55,538 bases of DNA, taken from positions 2,346-57,883 of the forward strand of contig DGDX01000122.1 of assembly GCA_002385665.1 (NCBI GenBank), in the 5' to 3' direction. The stretch is from Firmicutes bacterium UBA3941 (GTDB lineage: Bacteria; Bacillota; Clostridia; Caldicoprobacterales; UBA3941). Below, piece after piece: positions 33,148 through 43,500 of the stretch. The notes under the pieces are model-generated. The model was not told the DNA's origin, ran no database searches, and was given only the letters and a program-made list of their open reading frames with translations. A program made the position numbers and the translations under genes. Each line of letters opens with the position of its first letter. The stretch's first letter is position 1.

Positions 33148-34863
33148 ATGAATGGGCTTACCAAATTTGAATGTACTCATTATCTGCTGGATCAGGAGGG
33201 CACTCTATGGTTCTTTTACCTATCAGAAAACCAAAGGATTGGGTATGCCACCAACATTCAGGGTGATTGGTCTACCCATAAATACATTGATTCCCAACCT
33301 ATAAAGGGATATTCTGTTACTCTGGACAGTAAAGGGATTATCCGCCTTATTGCCTATACCACAACACGCCAATTAGTATACTACGAATTCCTGGAAGGTA
33401 AATGGAACAGCCAAGTAGTAGATCGGATATATTCCAGATACCAGGATATCCCCTACTATTTTATTCTTTCCTCGGCCTTGGGAGTTCATATTCTCTATTA
33501 CATAAATCATTCCCTCAGTAGAAGTGGAGAAACTATGGCCCATTATTACTTACAAGGAGGAAAATGGAATGGTGGAAGGGTTTGGAAATTCGTATCTGAT
33601 CAAATGACTGTAATACATACTCCTTGTATCGATAATAATAACAACCTTCAACTGCTGTTTACCCAAAGATGGAGAAATAAAGACCATCTATACCACTGTA
33701 TCTATGACCATGCCTCTTTATCCTGGATGGATCCGGTTCATATTCATTCCTCATTATCAGCCCATAGTTACAGAATTTTTGCAGGTTCTGCGGATGATTT
33801 ACACATCCTTTGGCTTTCAGAAGGAGCAGAAGAATACCGGATACACCATCTGCTAAGACCGGAATCGGTTCAGGATAATTCCAATCCATGGCAGAAACTA
33901 TTGATCCATGAGACTCCCCATAGTATAGAGACCCCGGTGATGACGGAGGCTGATGATGGGCTGTCTTGTTTTTGGAAAGAGGATAGACTAATATATAGAA
34001 GAATTTCAACTGATTTGGGTAAAACCTGGTCACCTCCCCAATCGATTAGAGAAAGTATGAACTGTGATGCAACTTTGCTTAATTTTACCTATTTGGACAA
34101 TGGAGCACCAAAATCTCTCAGCCTGTGGGGGCAAGGATATCCCGAATTAAAACTGATGGGTATTAAAGATGAGTTTTTACCGGGCAAGACACAAGCCCAA
34201 GACGCACCTAAAGCCCAATTATCCCCATGGGGTCCTGATCCGGAGCGAAAGGATCCATTGGCGTTGACTGATATAAAAAGAGCAATTACTTCCATAAGGA
34301 GGAAAAACAACAGCCTTGGGGAAAGTATTAAGGAGCTATCGGCTCAGGTTGATCGTTTAAATTCTTTGGTATATACTCTTCAAGAGCAAATGCAAATAAA
34401 CGATCGTTCCCTCTTCAATATTCATGCGCAGCTTAAACAATTGGATTTCCAAATAAAACAGCTTCAGCTAAGGTCGCGGCAGGTTAGTACCAGGGTATAT
34501 GATGCTAATGAAAAACGGTATAAACCTTTACCTATTACCTTAGATCAGGACGGTAAGATCCAAGTAGAGAATTCTCTTCCCCAGATTGATACCGATCCAG
34601 ATAATGATTCAAGATCAGCAGTAGATGACCTAGGATTGAGTGAAGGCGGTGGGGCAGTGGAATCATCGGAAAATCAACCAGCCGCGAATGGAGATGTTCC
34701 AAGGGAAGAGGACACCCAATTTGCAGGTGATTCCGGTATCCAGGATGAAGATTCCCCCGAAATCAATAACAGCCAGGGTAATAACAGCGACAGGGAAATC
34801 GAAAGGATCACCTTAGGCAATACTACAATACTTATAAACCCTGAAAATCAGGAGGATTTTTAA
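33148..34863 (+). CDS. Uncharacterised beta-propeller-like protein with coiled coil and acidic tail
   Basis: The 571-residue product has no signal peptide. Residues 1-360 contain repeated beta-strand units with W/F-Y patterns (TLWFFYLSEN, IRLIAYTTTRQLVYYEFLEGKWN, LHILWLSEG, STDLGKTWSPPQ); the last one matches an Asp-box of sialidase-like propellers. A coiled coil follows at about residues 390-455, then an acidic Asn/Asp/Ser-rich tail. ATG 33148 is used because AAGGGGG lies eight bases ahead; an in-frame ATG at 33100 lacks a site. Its 3' end overlaps the convergent ysxC gene by 32 bases. A structural or binding role is an inference only. Confidence 0.65.
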   Translation: MNGLTKFECTHYLLDQEGTLWFFYLSENQRIGYATNIQGDWSTHKYIDSQPIKGYSVTLDSKGIIRLIAYTTTRQLVYYEFLEGKWNSQVVDRIYSRYQDIPYYFILSSALGVHILYYINHSLSRSGETMAHYYLQGGKWNGGRVWKFVSDQMTVIHTPCIDNNNNLQLLFTQRWRNKDHLYHCIYDHASLSWMDPVHIHSSLSAHSYRIFAGSADDLHILWLSEGAEEYRIHHLLRPESVQDNSNPWQKLLIHETPHSIETPVMTEADDGLSCFWKEDRLIYRRISTDLGKTWSPPQSIRESMNCDATLLNFTYLDNGAPKSLSLWGQGYPELKLMGIKDEFLPGKTQAQDAPKAQLSPWGPDPERKDPLALTDIKRAITSIRRKNNSLGESIKELSAQVDRLNSLVYTLQEQMQINDRSLFNIHAQLKQLDFQIKQLQLRSRQVSTRVYDANEKRYKPLPITLDQDGKIQVENSLPQIDTDPDNDSRSAVDDLGLSEGGGAVESSENQPAANGDVPREEDTQFAGDSGIQDEDSPEINNSQGNNSDREIERITLGNTTILINPENQEDF

Positions 34864-35440
34864 GAAGGGAGTCCAAGGCCTTAAGTAAGGCCTCTTTCCC
34901 CTGACCGGTTTTGGATGAAAATGGAATAATGGGAATATCCAATGATATCTCAAGTTTCCTCCGAATCTTGTCAATCTGGGGTTTTATCCTGGTTTTTCCT
35001 AGCTTATCGGCCTTTGTGGCCAGTATAATTAAAGGCATTTCATAATGTTCGATCCAATTGAGCATAGTCATATCATCTGCGGTTGGATTATGCCTTATAT
35101 CTATCAACTGGATTATCCCTAATAGATTAGGGGAAGAAGAAAGAAAGGTTTCAATCATATACCCCCATCTTTCCTTTTCTTTTTGGGACACCCTGGCAAA
35201 CCCATATCCAGGAAGATCAACCAGATAGAAAGCATTATTGATCCTATAGAAATTTACCAGCCGGGTTTTCCCCGGCTGCCCACTGGTCTTGGCCAGCTTG
35301 GATCGGTTTGTTACGGTGTTAATCATAGAAGATTTGCCCACATTGGATTTGCCTACCAGCGCCACATAGGGCAGATGGTCTGCCGGATATTGGTTGGATT
35401 CTACTGCACTGGTAATAAATTCAGCCCTAACTACCTCCAT
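34832..35440 (-). CDS. ysxC: Ribosome biogenesis GTPase YsxC/EngB
   Basis: The 202-residue TRAFAC-class GTPase has the P-loop GKSNVGKSS, switch region KTSGQPGKT, DLPGYGFA (G3) and TKADK (G4). It acts in 50S subunit assembly and is essential in Bacillus. It starts 2 bases after the lonA stop, the same neighbour order as in Bacillus (lonA-ysxC). No terminator is visible after it because the convergent gene overlaps. Confidence 0.95.
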   Translation of the reverse strand: MEVVRAEFITSAVESNQYPADHLPYVALVGKSNVGKSSMINTVTNRSKLAKTSGQPGKTRLVNFYRINNAFYLVDLPGYGFARVSQKEKERWGYMIETFLSSSPNLLGIIQLIDIRHNPTADDMTMLNWIEHYEMPLIILATKADKLGKTRIKPQIDKIRRKLEISLDIPIIPFSSKTGQGKEALLKALDSLLKNPPDFQGL

Positions 35441-35442
35441 AT

Positions 35443-37779
35443 TTATCCACTTCCCCCCCCAGATAGCGCATGTTCCAAGACTTCTTCCATATGCTGAACC
35501 GCTACAATTTCTATTTCTTCTCTTATGTTTTCCGGTATCTCCTCTAGATCCTTGGTATTTTCATCAGGAATTATAACTTTGGTAATGCCTGCCCTGTGTG
35601 CAGCCAGAATCTTTTCTTTTAATCCTCCTATAGGTAACACCCTGCCTCTTAAGGTAATCTCACCTGTCATTGCTACATCACGCCTAACCGGTGTTTTGGT
35701 TAAAGCTGAAATAATAGCAGTTGCTATGGTGATACCCGCTGACGGGCCGTCCTTCGGTATAGCACCCTCAGGTATATGGATATGAATATCCGTATTGCTA
35801 TAAAATTCCGGATCAATACCAAATTCTTTAGCTTTGGATCTAATATAGCTAAGCCCTGCCCTAGCAGACTCCTTCATTACATCTCCTAATTGTCCCGTTA
35901 AAACCAACTTACCTGTCCCCATCATAGGGGTTACCTCTATATAAAGGGTATCTCCACCCACAGCCGTCCATGCAAGTCCCGTAACCATACCAATCTCGTC
36001 TTTCTGATTTGCCTTATTAACGCTAAACCGTGGTACCCCCAGATATTCATGAAGATTATTCGGCGTTATCCGGATCCTTTTTCTACCGGTCTCCAATAAG
36101 AATCTTACTCCCTTTCTGCAGATAGCGGCTATCTGCCTTTCCAAGCCCCTTACTCCGGCTTCCCTGGTATAGAGGTTGATAATGCTCCGAACACTCTGCT
36201 CAGTAAATATAATGTTTCCTCTCTTTAACCCGTGGGCCTCCAGCTGTTTTGGAATAAGATATTTCAATGCGATATTTGTTTTTTCCTCCTCTGTATAGCC
36301 TGCTATACGTATAACCTCCATCCTATCCAGCAAGGGACGGGGTATTGTATCCAATGTATTAGCAGTGGTTAAAAACATAACCTTGGATAAGTCGTAAGGC
36401 AGTTCCAGATAATGGTCCCTGAAGGTATGGTTTTGTTCAGGGTCTAATACTTCCAGCATGGCAGATGCGGGATCTCCTCTAAAATCACTACTCATCTTGT
36501 CGATCTCATCTAACAAAAAGACTGGGTTTTTTGACCCCGCTTGTTTCATGGAGGATATTATAGTACCCGGTATGGAGCCTACATAAGTACGCCTATGACC
36601 CCTAATCTCGGCTTCATCTCGTACACCACCCAGGGACATGCGGACAAAATTTCTTCCCAATGCCCTGGCAATGGATTTTGCAATAGAGGTCTTGCCCACC
36701 CCAGGCGGCCCAACAAAGCACAGGATAGGGCCTTTCATATTTTGGGTGAGTTGGAGAACCGCTAAATATTCCATTACCCTTTCCTTAACCTCGTCCAATC
36801 CATAATGATCTTGATCCAGGATACGGGCCGCTGTTTTCAGGTTATGGTTATCCTTGGTTTCATAATTCCATGGTAAATCCAATATCCAATCCAGGTAAGT
36901 GCGGATGATGGAGCTCTCCGGCGAGGATGCAGGTGTCCTGGAAAAACGGTCCAGTTCCTTCATAGCCTTTTCGTGGACTTCCTTTGGGAGTGCAGCCTTT
37001 TCAATCCTTTCGTTGTATTCTTCAACGTCGGTGGATATACTGTCGCTTTCCCCCAATTCTTTCTGTATAGCTTTCATCTGCTCCCTGAGGTAATACTCCC
37101 TTTGAACCTTATCAATTTGTTTTTTTACTCTGAGATTTATCTTTTTTTCAATCCTCAGTATCTGGATTTCATTTTCCAAAAATTCATGCAGTATTTGAAG
37201 CCTCTCTATTGGCTGAAAAGCTTCCAGGACCTCTTGTTTATGACTGTTTTTTACAAGTACGTTGGCAGCCAGGATATCTGCAAATTGGCCTATATCGTCT
37301 ACTGTATTAACAGACACCAAGGTATCTGGAGAGATCTTATTGCTTAGCTTGATATACTCTTCAAAAGAATCCATGACGGTTCTCATCAATGCTTCTTCTT
37401 CTAGTGGGTCGCTTTCCCCTTGATCTACTTGTTCCTCTATCAACACTTCAAAAAACTTATCGTTCTCCAGAAACTCAATAATTCTTCCCCTATTGATACC
37501 CTCAACCAATACCCTAATGGTATCCCCCGGGAGCTTTAGCAGCTGTTTTATCTTAGAAACCGTTCCTACCTTAAACAAACTGTCCTTATCAGGCTCTTCA
37601 ATCTCCGGTTCCTTTTGGGTTACCAAGAATATATCTTGATCATTTACCATTGCATCTTCCAATGCCGCAATGGACTTTTGTCTGCCTACATCAAAATGTA
37701 GGACCATATATGGAAAAACCGTTAACCCCCTAAGTGGTAATAAGGGCATTTGTCTGGTCCTTATATTTTTCTTTGACAT
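35443..37779 (-). CDS. lon: ATP-dependent protease LonA
   Basis: The 778-residue protease has an N-terminal substrate-binding domain ([15 protein letters not shown]), coiled coil, AAA+ module with GPPGVGKTS and LLDEIDKM, and the C-terminal serine protease domain with the catalytic Ser in KDGPSAGI and Lys in the following [10 protein letters not shown] helix. It degrades misfolded and regulatory proteins. ATG 37779 is chosen because AAAGGAG lies nine bases upstream; the longer frame begins with TTG inside that region. Confidence 0.96.
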   Translation of the reverse strand: MSKKNIRTRQMPLLPLRGLTVFPYMVLHFDVGRQKSIAALEDAMVNDQDIFLVTQKEPEIEEPDKDSLFKVGTVSKIKQLLKLPGDTIRVLVEGINRGRIIEFLENDKFFEVLIEEQVDQGESDPLEEEALMRTVMDSFEEYIKLSNKISPDTLVSVNTVDDIGQFADILAANVLVKNSHKQEVLEAFQPIERLQILHEFLENEIQILRIEKKINLRVKKQIDKVQREYYLREQMKAIQKELGESDSISTDVEEYNERIEKAALPKEVHEKAMKELDRFSRTPASSPESSIIRTYLDWILDLPWNYETKDNHNLKTAARILDQDHYGLDEVKERVMEYLAVLQLTQNMKGPILCFVGPPGVGKTSIAKSIARALGRNFVRMSLGGVRDEAEIRGHRRTYVGSIPGTIISSMKQAGSKNPVFLLDEIDKMSSDFRGDPASAMLEVLDPEQNHTFRDHYLELPYDLSKVMFLTTANTLDTIPRPLLDRMEVIRIAGYTEEEKTNIALKYLIPKQLEAHGLKRGNIIFTEQSVRSIINLYTREAGVRGLERQIAAICRKGVRFLLETGRKRIRITPNNLHEYLGVPRFSVNKANQKDEIGMVTGLAWTAVGGDTLYIEVTPMMGTGKLVLTGQLGDVMKESARAGLSYIRSKAKEFGIDPEFYSNTDIHIHIPEGAIPKDGPSAGITIATAIISALTKTPVRRDVAMTGEITLRGRVLPIGGLKEKILAAHRAGITKVIIPDENTKDLEEIPENIREEIEIVAVQHMEEVLEHALSGGGSG

Positions 37780-37812
37780 CCTTAGTTGCTCCTTTCTCAA
37801 TAGCAGCCTACA

Positions 37813-37841
37813 ATTATATCATCAAGGATCGAAGTTGTCAT
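37813..37841 (-). promoter_or_regulatory. Putative sigma-A promoter of lonA
   Basis: On the minus strand ATGACA and TATAAT are separated by 17 bases, 33 bases ahead of the lonA ATG. I see no CIRCE or CtsR-type operator near it. Confidence 0.65.
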
Positions 37842-37925
37842 CTTGAAGTATGAATAAAAATCTTATGGTAAAAAACCTGAAAACTCCATCGAAGTAATTA
37901 TATACTCAAGAATAAAACGGTGCAA

Positions 37926-37957
37926 GGAAAAAAAATGCCGGCAATATGACCGGCATT
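37926..37957 (-). terminator. Terminator of lonB
   Basis: On the minus strand AATGCCGG and CCGGCATT flank an 8-base loop and are followed by TTTTTTCC, 23 bases after the lonB stop. Confidence 0.9.
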
Positions 37958-37980
37958 CGATGTCCATTTCGTGATCCAGA

Positions 37981-39669
37981 TTAACTTGTATAATGCCTTC
38001 TTCCGGAAGCGCTAAGGAGGCTTGCGTTTTGTACAAGAGGTTCCAGGTTTTGTCCCTCCAGTCTCTTGCACACCACCTGATCTATGACCTCTTCTATCCT
38101 TGTTACCGGAATTATCTCTATATCATATGTTAAGTACTGTTCATTCCAATTTTCTTTAGGGATTATTGCCTTCTTGACACCTGCCTCTACCGCAGCATTC
38201 AATTTTGCATTGATACCACCCACCGGTTTTATTTCACCCCGTATGGATATTTCGCCGGTCATTGCAGTGTGGTTGTCGATGGGTAGACCCGTTATAGCCG
38301 AATAAATCGCTGTTACCATACTTATTCCCGCTGACGGCCCGTCAATGGGGATACCTCCAGGAAAATTCAAATGTATATCATAATCCCTTGGATCGACATC
38401 CAAAAACTTCCTCAATACCGTCATTACGTTATCCACTGAACTCTTCGCGGTGCTTTTCCGCCTGCTTTTCTTACCTCCGGAGCCGATTTCCTCTTCATCT
38501 ACGATTCCGGTTATAGTAACAATACCACCGCCCTTAACACTGGGTAGGGCCGATGCCTCCACCTCAATTATGGTACCTAAATTGGCCCCATATACCGCCA
38601 GACCATTTACATACCCTACCTGGGGAGAATCCAACACCTTTTTTTCTGGACGGGGCGAATAATGTCCACTGTTTATAACCCATTCAATGTCCTTGGCCAG
38701 AATATGATCCCGATTCTCCGATAAGGCCAAACCTACAGCCAACTGAACAATATTTACAGCATCACGTCCATTGGACGCATACTTACCTATTATTTGAACA
38801 CTATCTTCTCCCATATATAAACCAGCCTTAATAGCGGCATTACGGGCTATAATCATAATCTCTTCCTGGGTTAAACCCCTAAAATAAATCTCCAGACATC
38901 TGGACCTTATAGCCAGGGGTATCTCCTCAGGACTTCTGGTGGTAGCCCCAACCAGCCTGAAATCTGCCGGCAATCCATTCCTAAAGATCTCGTGTATATG
39001 CCTTGGGATGTTTCTGTCCTCCGAGTTATAATATGCGCTTTCCAAAAAAACCTTCCGATCTTCCAACACCTTAAGGAGCTTGTTCATCTGTATCGGATGC
39101 AGTTCTCCTATTTCATCAAGAAATAATATACCGCCATGGGCTTTTGTAACAGCCCCGGGCTTTGGCTGCGGTATTCCTGCCACTCCCATCGGGCCTGCCC
39201 CTTGGTAGATTGGATCGTGAACCGATCCAATTAGCGGATCTGCTATACTGCGTTCATCAAACCGGACTGAAGTAGCATCCATCTCTATGAACTTAGCATC
39301 TTTTCGGAATGGTGACATGGGGTTTTTCTTTGCCTCATCAAGGACAATACGCGCAGCGCATGTTTTACCAATCCCAGGCGGTCCATATATCAATACGTGC
39401 TGGGGGTTAGGTCCACAAAGGGCTGCCTTTAAGGCTTTAATGCCATCCTCCTGCCCAATTATATCTTTAAAGGAGTTGGGTCTTGTCTTTTCAGATAGGG
39501 GTTCACTGAGGGATATCTCCCTTAGCCTTTGAAGCTTCTCCAGCTCTTTTCTCGACTCTTTCTCCACAGCGGTCCTGTTTCCCTGTTGACCCTTTAACAG
39601 GTTAAAAAAGTACAGTCCTATTACTATAGCAAAGAACAGGTTTATTACAGCTAATATATTTCCCAGCAA
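37981..39669 (-). CDS. lonB: LonB protease (sporulation-type, membrane-anchored)
   Basis: The 562-residue product has one N-terminal membrane helix (about residues 3-23), no LonA-type N-terminal domain, an AAA+ module (GPPGIGKT, LFLDEIGEL) and a Lon protease domain with catalytic Ser in PIDGPSAGIS and Lys in GGINAKLNAA. LonB of Bacillus is made in the forespore under sigma-F. The clpX-lonB-lonA-ysxC order is the same here. Start is TTG 39669 with GGAGG seven bases upstream. Confidence 0.93.
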   Translation of the reverse strand: MLGNILAVINLFFAIVIGLYFFNLLKGQQGNRTAVEKESRKELEKLQRLREISLSEPLSEKTRPNSFKDIIGQEDGIKALKAALCGPNPQHVLIYGPPGIGKTCAARIVLDEAKKNPMSPFRKDAKFIEMDATSVRFDERSIADPLIGSVHDPIYQGAGPMGVAGIPQPKPGAVTKAHGGILFLDEIGELHPIQMNKLLKVLEDRKVFLESAYYNSEDRNIPRHIHEIFRNGLPADFRLVGATTRSPEEIPLAIRSRCLEIYFRGLTQEEIMIIARNAAIKAGLYMGEDSVQIIGKYASNGRDAVNIVQLAVGLALSENRDHILAKDIEWVINSGHYSPRPEKKVLDSPQVGYVNGLAVYGANLGTIIEVEASALPSVKGGGIVTITGIVDEEEIGSGGKKSRRKSTAKSSVDNVMTVLRKFLDVDPRDYDIHLNFPGGIPIDGPSAGISMVTAIYSAITGLPIDNHTAMTGEISIRGEIKPVGGINAKLNAAVEAGVKKAIIPKENWNEQYLTYDIEIIPVTRIEEVIDQVVCKRLEGQNLEPLVQNASLLSASGRRHYTS

Positions 39670-39782
39670 AACATTGCCTCCTTAACCAAATGCCAATCCT
39701 TCTATAAGAAAGAACTTTAACTCAGGTATCATTACATATCGATCCCTGTTATAGCTACGGTGGTGAGCCCGACACAATGGCT

Positions 39783-39813
39783 CTATTTTACCGCATAAGG
39801 AAAACCTTTATAC
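39783..39813 (-). promoter_or_regulatory. Possible forespore (sigma-F/G-like) promoter of lonB
   Basis: On the minus strand GTATA and GGTAAAATA are separated by 16 bases, close to the sigma-F pattern GywTA-N16-GGnrAnAnTw except for the last positions. The leader would be about 105 bases. Nothing else clear is seen in 39670-39890. Confidence 0.4.
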
Positions 39814-39883
39814 ATTGGTATCGTTTATATTATGCTGTAATTAAGTGGTTTTTATCCTGTTTAATATTCGAAAGAAATCCACA

Positions 39884-39908
39884 TAAAAAAGGAGCCTTGC
39901 CAGGCTCC
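39884..39908 (-). terminator. Terminator of clpX
   Basis: On the minus strand GGAGCC and GGCTCC form a short stem with a 6-base loop, followed by TTTTTTATG, directly after the clpX stop. Confidence 0.85.
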
Positions 39909-39909
39909 A

Positions 39910-41196
39910 TTAGGATACTGATTCTCTCTTGTCCTTTGTCTTTTTTATGGTTTTACGACCTCTTTGACCTTCGGAAAGAATTAGTATAGGATCGCTGTTG
40001 TTAATAACAGTCTCTTTGGTAATTATGCATTTTTCCACATCGTCTCTGGAAGGAATATCGAACATGACATTTAGCATGATCTTTTCCAAAATTGCCCTTA
40101 AGCCTCTTGCGCCGGTCTTCCTTTCGATGGCACGTTTTGCGATGTACCTTAGAGCCTCTTCTTCAAACTCCAGAGTTACTCCATCCATCTCTAACAATTT
40201 CTGATATTGCTTTACTAATGCATTTTTGGGCTCCTTTAGGATTTGAACCAATGCATCTTCATCCAAAGGATTTAAGGTTACGACTACTGGAACCCGACCT
40301 ACAAATTCCGGTATCAACCCATATCGAAGTAGGTCTTCGGGCTGAATCTTGGCTAAGATCTCGCCTACATCATAGTTTTTATTGCTGCGTATATCAGCTC
40401 CGAAACCCATGGTCTTTTTGCCAATTCTGTTCTGTATGATCTTATCTATCCCATCAAAGGCGCCACCACAGATAAAGAGAATATTTGTTGTATCAATCTG
40501 AATAAACTCCTGATGGGGGTGTTTTCTCCCACCTTGGGGGGGTACACTGGCAACAGTTCCTTCCAGGATCTTTAGCAGAGCCTGTTGGACACCTTCTCCG
40601 GAAACATCCCTTGTAATAGAAGGATTTTCAGATTTTCTGGCTACCTTATCAATCTCGTCTATATATATAATGCCCTTTTCGGCTCTTTCTACATCGTAGT
40701 CTGCTGCCTGTATAAGCTTTAATAAGATATTCTCAACATCTTCACCGACGTATCCCGCCTCTGTAAGGGAGGTCGCATCTGCAACGGCAAAGGGTACATT
40801 TAAAATTCTGGCCAAGGTCTGGGCCAGGAGAGTTTTACCGGAACCGGTAGGACCAAGCATTACAATATTGCTCTTGTAAAGCTCAACATCATCCTTTGAT
40901 ACGTCACTATTTATCCGTTTATAGTGATTATATACCGCCACCGACAGAGTCTTTTTGGCTTCTTCCTGGTCAATTACATATTGATCAAGGATTTCCATAA
41001 TCTCCGCGGGTTTTGGAATGTCCCTAATATCCAGATCAGAGGCGTCATCAAATTCTTCCTCAATAATCTCTTGGCATAACTCAATACACTCATCGCATAT
41101 ATAGACCCCTGGCCCGGCTACCAAACGCCTGACTTGCTCTTGGGTTTTACTGCAAAATGAACACTTGAGCTGCTTTTTGTCATCATATCTAGCCAT
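39910..41196 (-). CDS. clpX: ATP-dependent Clp protease ATPase subunit ClpX
   Basis: ClpX unfolds tagged substrates and feeds them to ClpP. The N-terminal four-cysteine zinc-binding domain (CSFCSKTQ and CDECIELC), the P-loop [17 protein letters not shown] Walker B, and the GFGAD pore-region block are present; the IGF-like ClpP contact is expected in the [18 protein letters not shown] part. Length 428 is normal. GAGGTG precedes ATG. It lies downstream of clpP, with a GC-rich palindrome between them. Confidence 0.96.
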   Translation of the reverse strand: MARYDDKKQLKCSFCSKTQEQVRRLVAGPGVYICDECIELCQEIIEEEFDDASDLDIRDIPKPAEIMEILDQYVIDQEEAKKTLSVAVYNHYKRINSDVSKDDVELYKSNIVMLGPTGSGKTLLAQTLARILNVPFAVADATSLTEAGYVGEDVENILLKLIQAADYDVERAEKGIIYIDEIDKVARKSENPSITRDVSGEGVQQALLKILEGTVASVPPQGGRKHPHQEFIQIDTTNILFICGGAFDGIDKIIQNRIGKKTMGFGADIRSNKNYDVGEILAKIQPEDLLRYGLIPEFVGRVPVVVTLNPLDEDALVQILKEPKNALVKQYQKLLEMDGVTLEFEEEALRYIAKRAIERKTGARGLRAILEKIMLNVMFDIPSRDDVEKCIITKETVINNSDPILILSEGQRGRKTIKKTKDKRESVS

Positions 41197-41311
41197 ACTT
41201 TCACCTCTTCTTTAACTATATGTTCGCATTAAATATTGTGTCACATTATTTCCCTATTGCGAACCATACCGTTCCTTAATAGAGTGTCCTGTGTCTATAA
41301 TGCGTGTATGC

Positions 41312-41330
41312 GGGCGGCCTAAGGCCGCCC
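41312..41330. repeat. GC-rich palindrome between clpP and clpX
   Basis: GGGCGGCCT and AGGCCGCCC are perfect 9-bp arms around one base. No U-tract follows on either strand, so it is not a standard terminator. It may be an mRNA-processing or stabilising hairpin, or a cruciform-prone site. Confidence 0.4.
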
Positions 41331-41428
41331 TCACTTCTATCTATCTAGTATATAGTAAATTTAATCTATTCTATAGTCACAATAATCATGTTATCATATT
41401 AAACAATTATGGGTCAATTCCACGCATT

Positions 41429-42013
41429 TTATTTGCGGGAAGTAATTACATCATCTATAATCCCATACTTCTTAGCTTCCTCAGCGGACATGAAAAAGTC
41501 ACGATCCGTATCTCTTTCAATTTTTTCCAATGGATTACCTGTCCTCTCGGCCAGAATTTCATTTATCTTTTTCTTAAGCTTGAGAATCTGCTCGGCGTGA
41601 ATGGCGATATCAGAGGCTTGCCCCTGTGTTCCACCCAAGGGCTGATGGATCATAATCTCACTATTGGGTAATGCCAGGCGTTTGCCCTTGGTTCCCGCTG
41701 CCAATAGGAAAGCTCCCATAGAAGCAGCCATCCCAACACAAATAGTGGATACATCACACTTTAGATATTGCATTGTATCATATATCGCCATCCCTGCTGT
41801 CACAGAACCTCCAGGGCTGTTTATATAGACGAGCACATCCTTATCGGGATCCTTTGCCTCCAAAAATAGCAGTTGGGCTACAACTAAATTAGCTGTTAAG
41901 TCACTTATTGGACCCCCTAAAAATATAATTCGATCCTCAAGCAGTCTAGAATATATGTCATATGACCTTTCACCACGACTGGTTTGTTCAACAACTATAG
42001 GTACCAAATTCAT
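41429..42013 (-). CDS. clpP: ATP-dependent Clp protease proteolytic subunit ClpP
   Basis: The 194-residue serine protease has the catalytic triad Ser98 (GMAASMGAF), His123 (MIHQPLGG) and Asp172 ([10 protein letters not shown]), exactly at standard positions. It forms the tetradecameric barrel served by ClpX. AAGGAGG precedes the ATG. It is 48 bases downstream of tig and probably co-transcribed with it. Confidence 0.97.
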   Translation of the reverse strand: MNLVPIVVEQTSRGERSYDIYSRLLEDRIIFLGGPISDLTANLVVAQLLFLEAKDPDKDVLVYINSPGGSVTAGMAIYDTMQYLKCDVSTICVGMAASMGAFLLAAGTKGKRLALPNSEIMIHQPLGGTQGQASDIAIHAEQILKLKKKINEILAERTGNPLEKIERDTDRDFFMSAEEAKKYGIIDDVITSRK

Positions 42014-42061
42014 TTGCTAATCCCTCCTTATATTTATCTCGATAAGTTAGGTATTACATAC

Positions 42062-43396
42062 CTAATCTTCTTGCGTCTCCTGTTCCTCGGACTCTTTATC
42101 TTCTTCCTCGGCTTCAACAATCACCGCTTCTTTCATTAGAAAATCTATGGTTTTTTGTATAGACAGACTATTCTTCAGCCCATCCTCCTGGCCTTCATAT
42201 CTTTTCTTTACTTCATCCAGGTCCATCTTAAATTCTTCGGCAATGCTGTTGTATTCCTTATCCAAATCCTCTTGTGTTACTTCAATTGCCTCATCCTTAA
42301 TTATCTGTTCCAAGGCCAGCTGAAGCTTAACCCTATAGCTTGCTTCATCTCTCATTTCAGATCTAAAGTCCTCCATAGAGGAACCCATCATAGCAAGATA
42401 GCTATTTAGATCAAAGCCCTGATACCTCATCCTCATATCCATATCCCTGATTGATGAATCTATTTCCCTCTCTATCATAACCTCAGGAACATCTACTTCC
42501 ATATTATCGACTACCTTCCTAAGAAGGAGATTTTCCATTTCGGCCTTTCCCCTGCGAGCTGCGTCTTCCTCCATACGCTTTTTTAAATCTGCCCTGTATT
42601 CCTCTACAGTATCAAATTCGCTGATATCTTTGATAAACTCATCATCCAATTCAGGCAGCTCTTTTTCTTTTATTTCATGGACTTTAACCTCGAAAATAGC
42701 ATCCTTGCCTTTTAACTCCTCGGCATGGTATTCTTCGGGGAAGGTGACCTTGATCTCACGTTCATCACCAATATTCATACCTATTAGCTGCTCTTCAAAC
42801 CCAGGTATAAACTGTCCCGAGCCAATCACCAGAGTTTGGTTTTCGGCGGTTCCTCCCTCGAAAGCCTCTCCATCTACATAACCTTTATAATCAAGGGTTA
42901 AACGATCACCATCTTTAACAGGTCTATCTTCAACGGTTATCCACCTAGCATTCTGTTCACGGACTCTTTCTAGCTGATCGTCTACGTCTTGGTCTGTAAC
43001 ATTATACTCAACCTTGTTTATTTCTATTCCCTTATACTGGCCTAAAACAACATCTGGTTTTACGGTTACTTCTGCGGTAAATATAAGATCCTGGCCATTC
43101 CCGATCTGAACAACATCGAAGTCAGGCTGATCTACGGGAAACAGCCCGTACTCCTTTACGGCTTCATCATACTTAGCAGGCAGGGTCTCTGCCAAAGCGT
43201 CTTCATAAAAAATACCTTCACCATAATAACGTTCAATTATCTGGCGAGGTGCTTTACCCTTTCTAAATCCGGGAATAATAATTCGGCCCCTATTCTTAAG
43301 ATATGCCTTATGCATTGCCTCGTCAAATTGTTTTGCATCTACCTCTATCTCTAGTTTTACTTTACTATTTTCGAGTTTTTCTATATTCGCTTTCAC
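42062..43396 (-). CDS. tig: Trigger factor
   Basis: The 444-residue ribosome-associated chaperone has the N-terminal ribosome-binding signature PGFRKGKAPRQIIE, a central FKBP-type peptidyl-prolyl isomerase domain (DRLTLDYKGYVDGEAFEGG, FIPGFEEQLIGM) and a helical C-terminal domain with an acidic end. GTG 43396 is chosen because AAGGAGG lies eight bases upstream and the N-terminus then matches the family; the longer frame would include the promoter. Confidence 0.95.
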   Translation of the reverse strand: MKANIEKLENSKVKLEIEVDAKQFDEAMHKAYLKNRGRIIIPGFRKGKAPRQIIERYYGEGIFYEDALAETLPAKYDEAVKEYGLFPVDQPDFDVVQIGNGQDLIFTAEVTVKPDVVLGQYKGIEINKVEYNVTDQDVDDQLERVREQNARWITVEDRPVKDGDRLTLDYKGYVDGEAFEGGTAENQTLVIGSGQFIPGFEEQLIGMNIGDEREIKVTFPEEYHAEELKGKDAIFEVKVHEIKEKELPELDDEFIKDISEFDTVEEYRADLKKRMEEDAARRGKAEMENLLLRKVVDNMEVDVPEVMIEREIDSSIRDMDMRMRYQGFDLNSYLAMMGSSMEDFRSEMRDEASYRVKLQLALEQIIKDEAIEVTQEDLDKEYNSIAEEFKMDLDEVKKRYEGQEDGLKNSLSIQKTIDFLMKEAVIVEAEEEDKESEEQETQED

Positions 43397-43439
43397 CAAA
43401 AAGTCCTCCTTAGTTCGTATATACCTTATAATCTTTAAT

Positions 43440-43468
43440 ATTATAACACATCGTTCAAGGTTGTCCAA
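43440..43468 (-). promoter_or_regulatory. Putative sigma-A promoter of tig
   Basis: On the minus strand TTGGAC and a perfect TATAAT are separated by 17 bases, giving a leader of about 40 bases to the GTG start. Confidence 0.65.
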
Positions 43469-43500
43469 CATTATTATAGGGGAATTTACTAAATATTCTT

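Noticed and set aside
33659..34033. 124-codon minus-strand frame
   Set aside because: Antisense to the propeller-like gene, poor composition for a real protein and no ribosome site.
37780..37860. CIRCE or CtsR heat-shock operator near lon
   Set aside because: I looked near the promoters of lon and tig and found no matching inverted or direct repeat.
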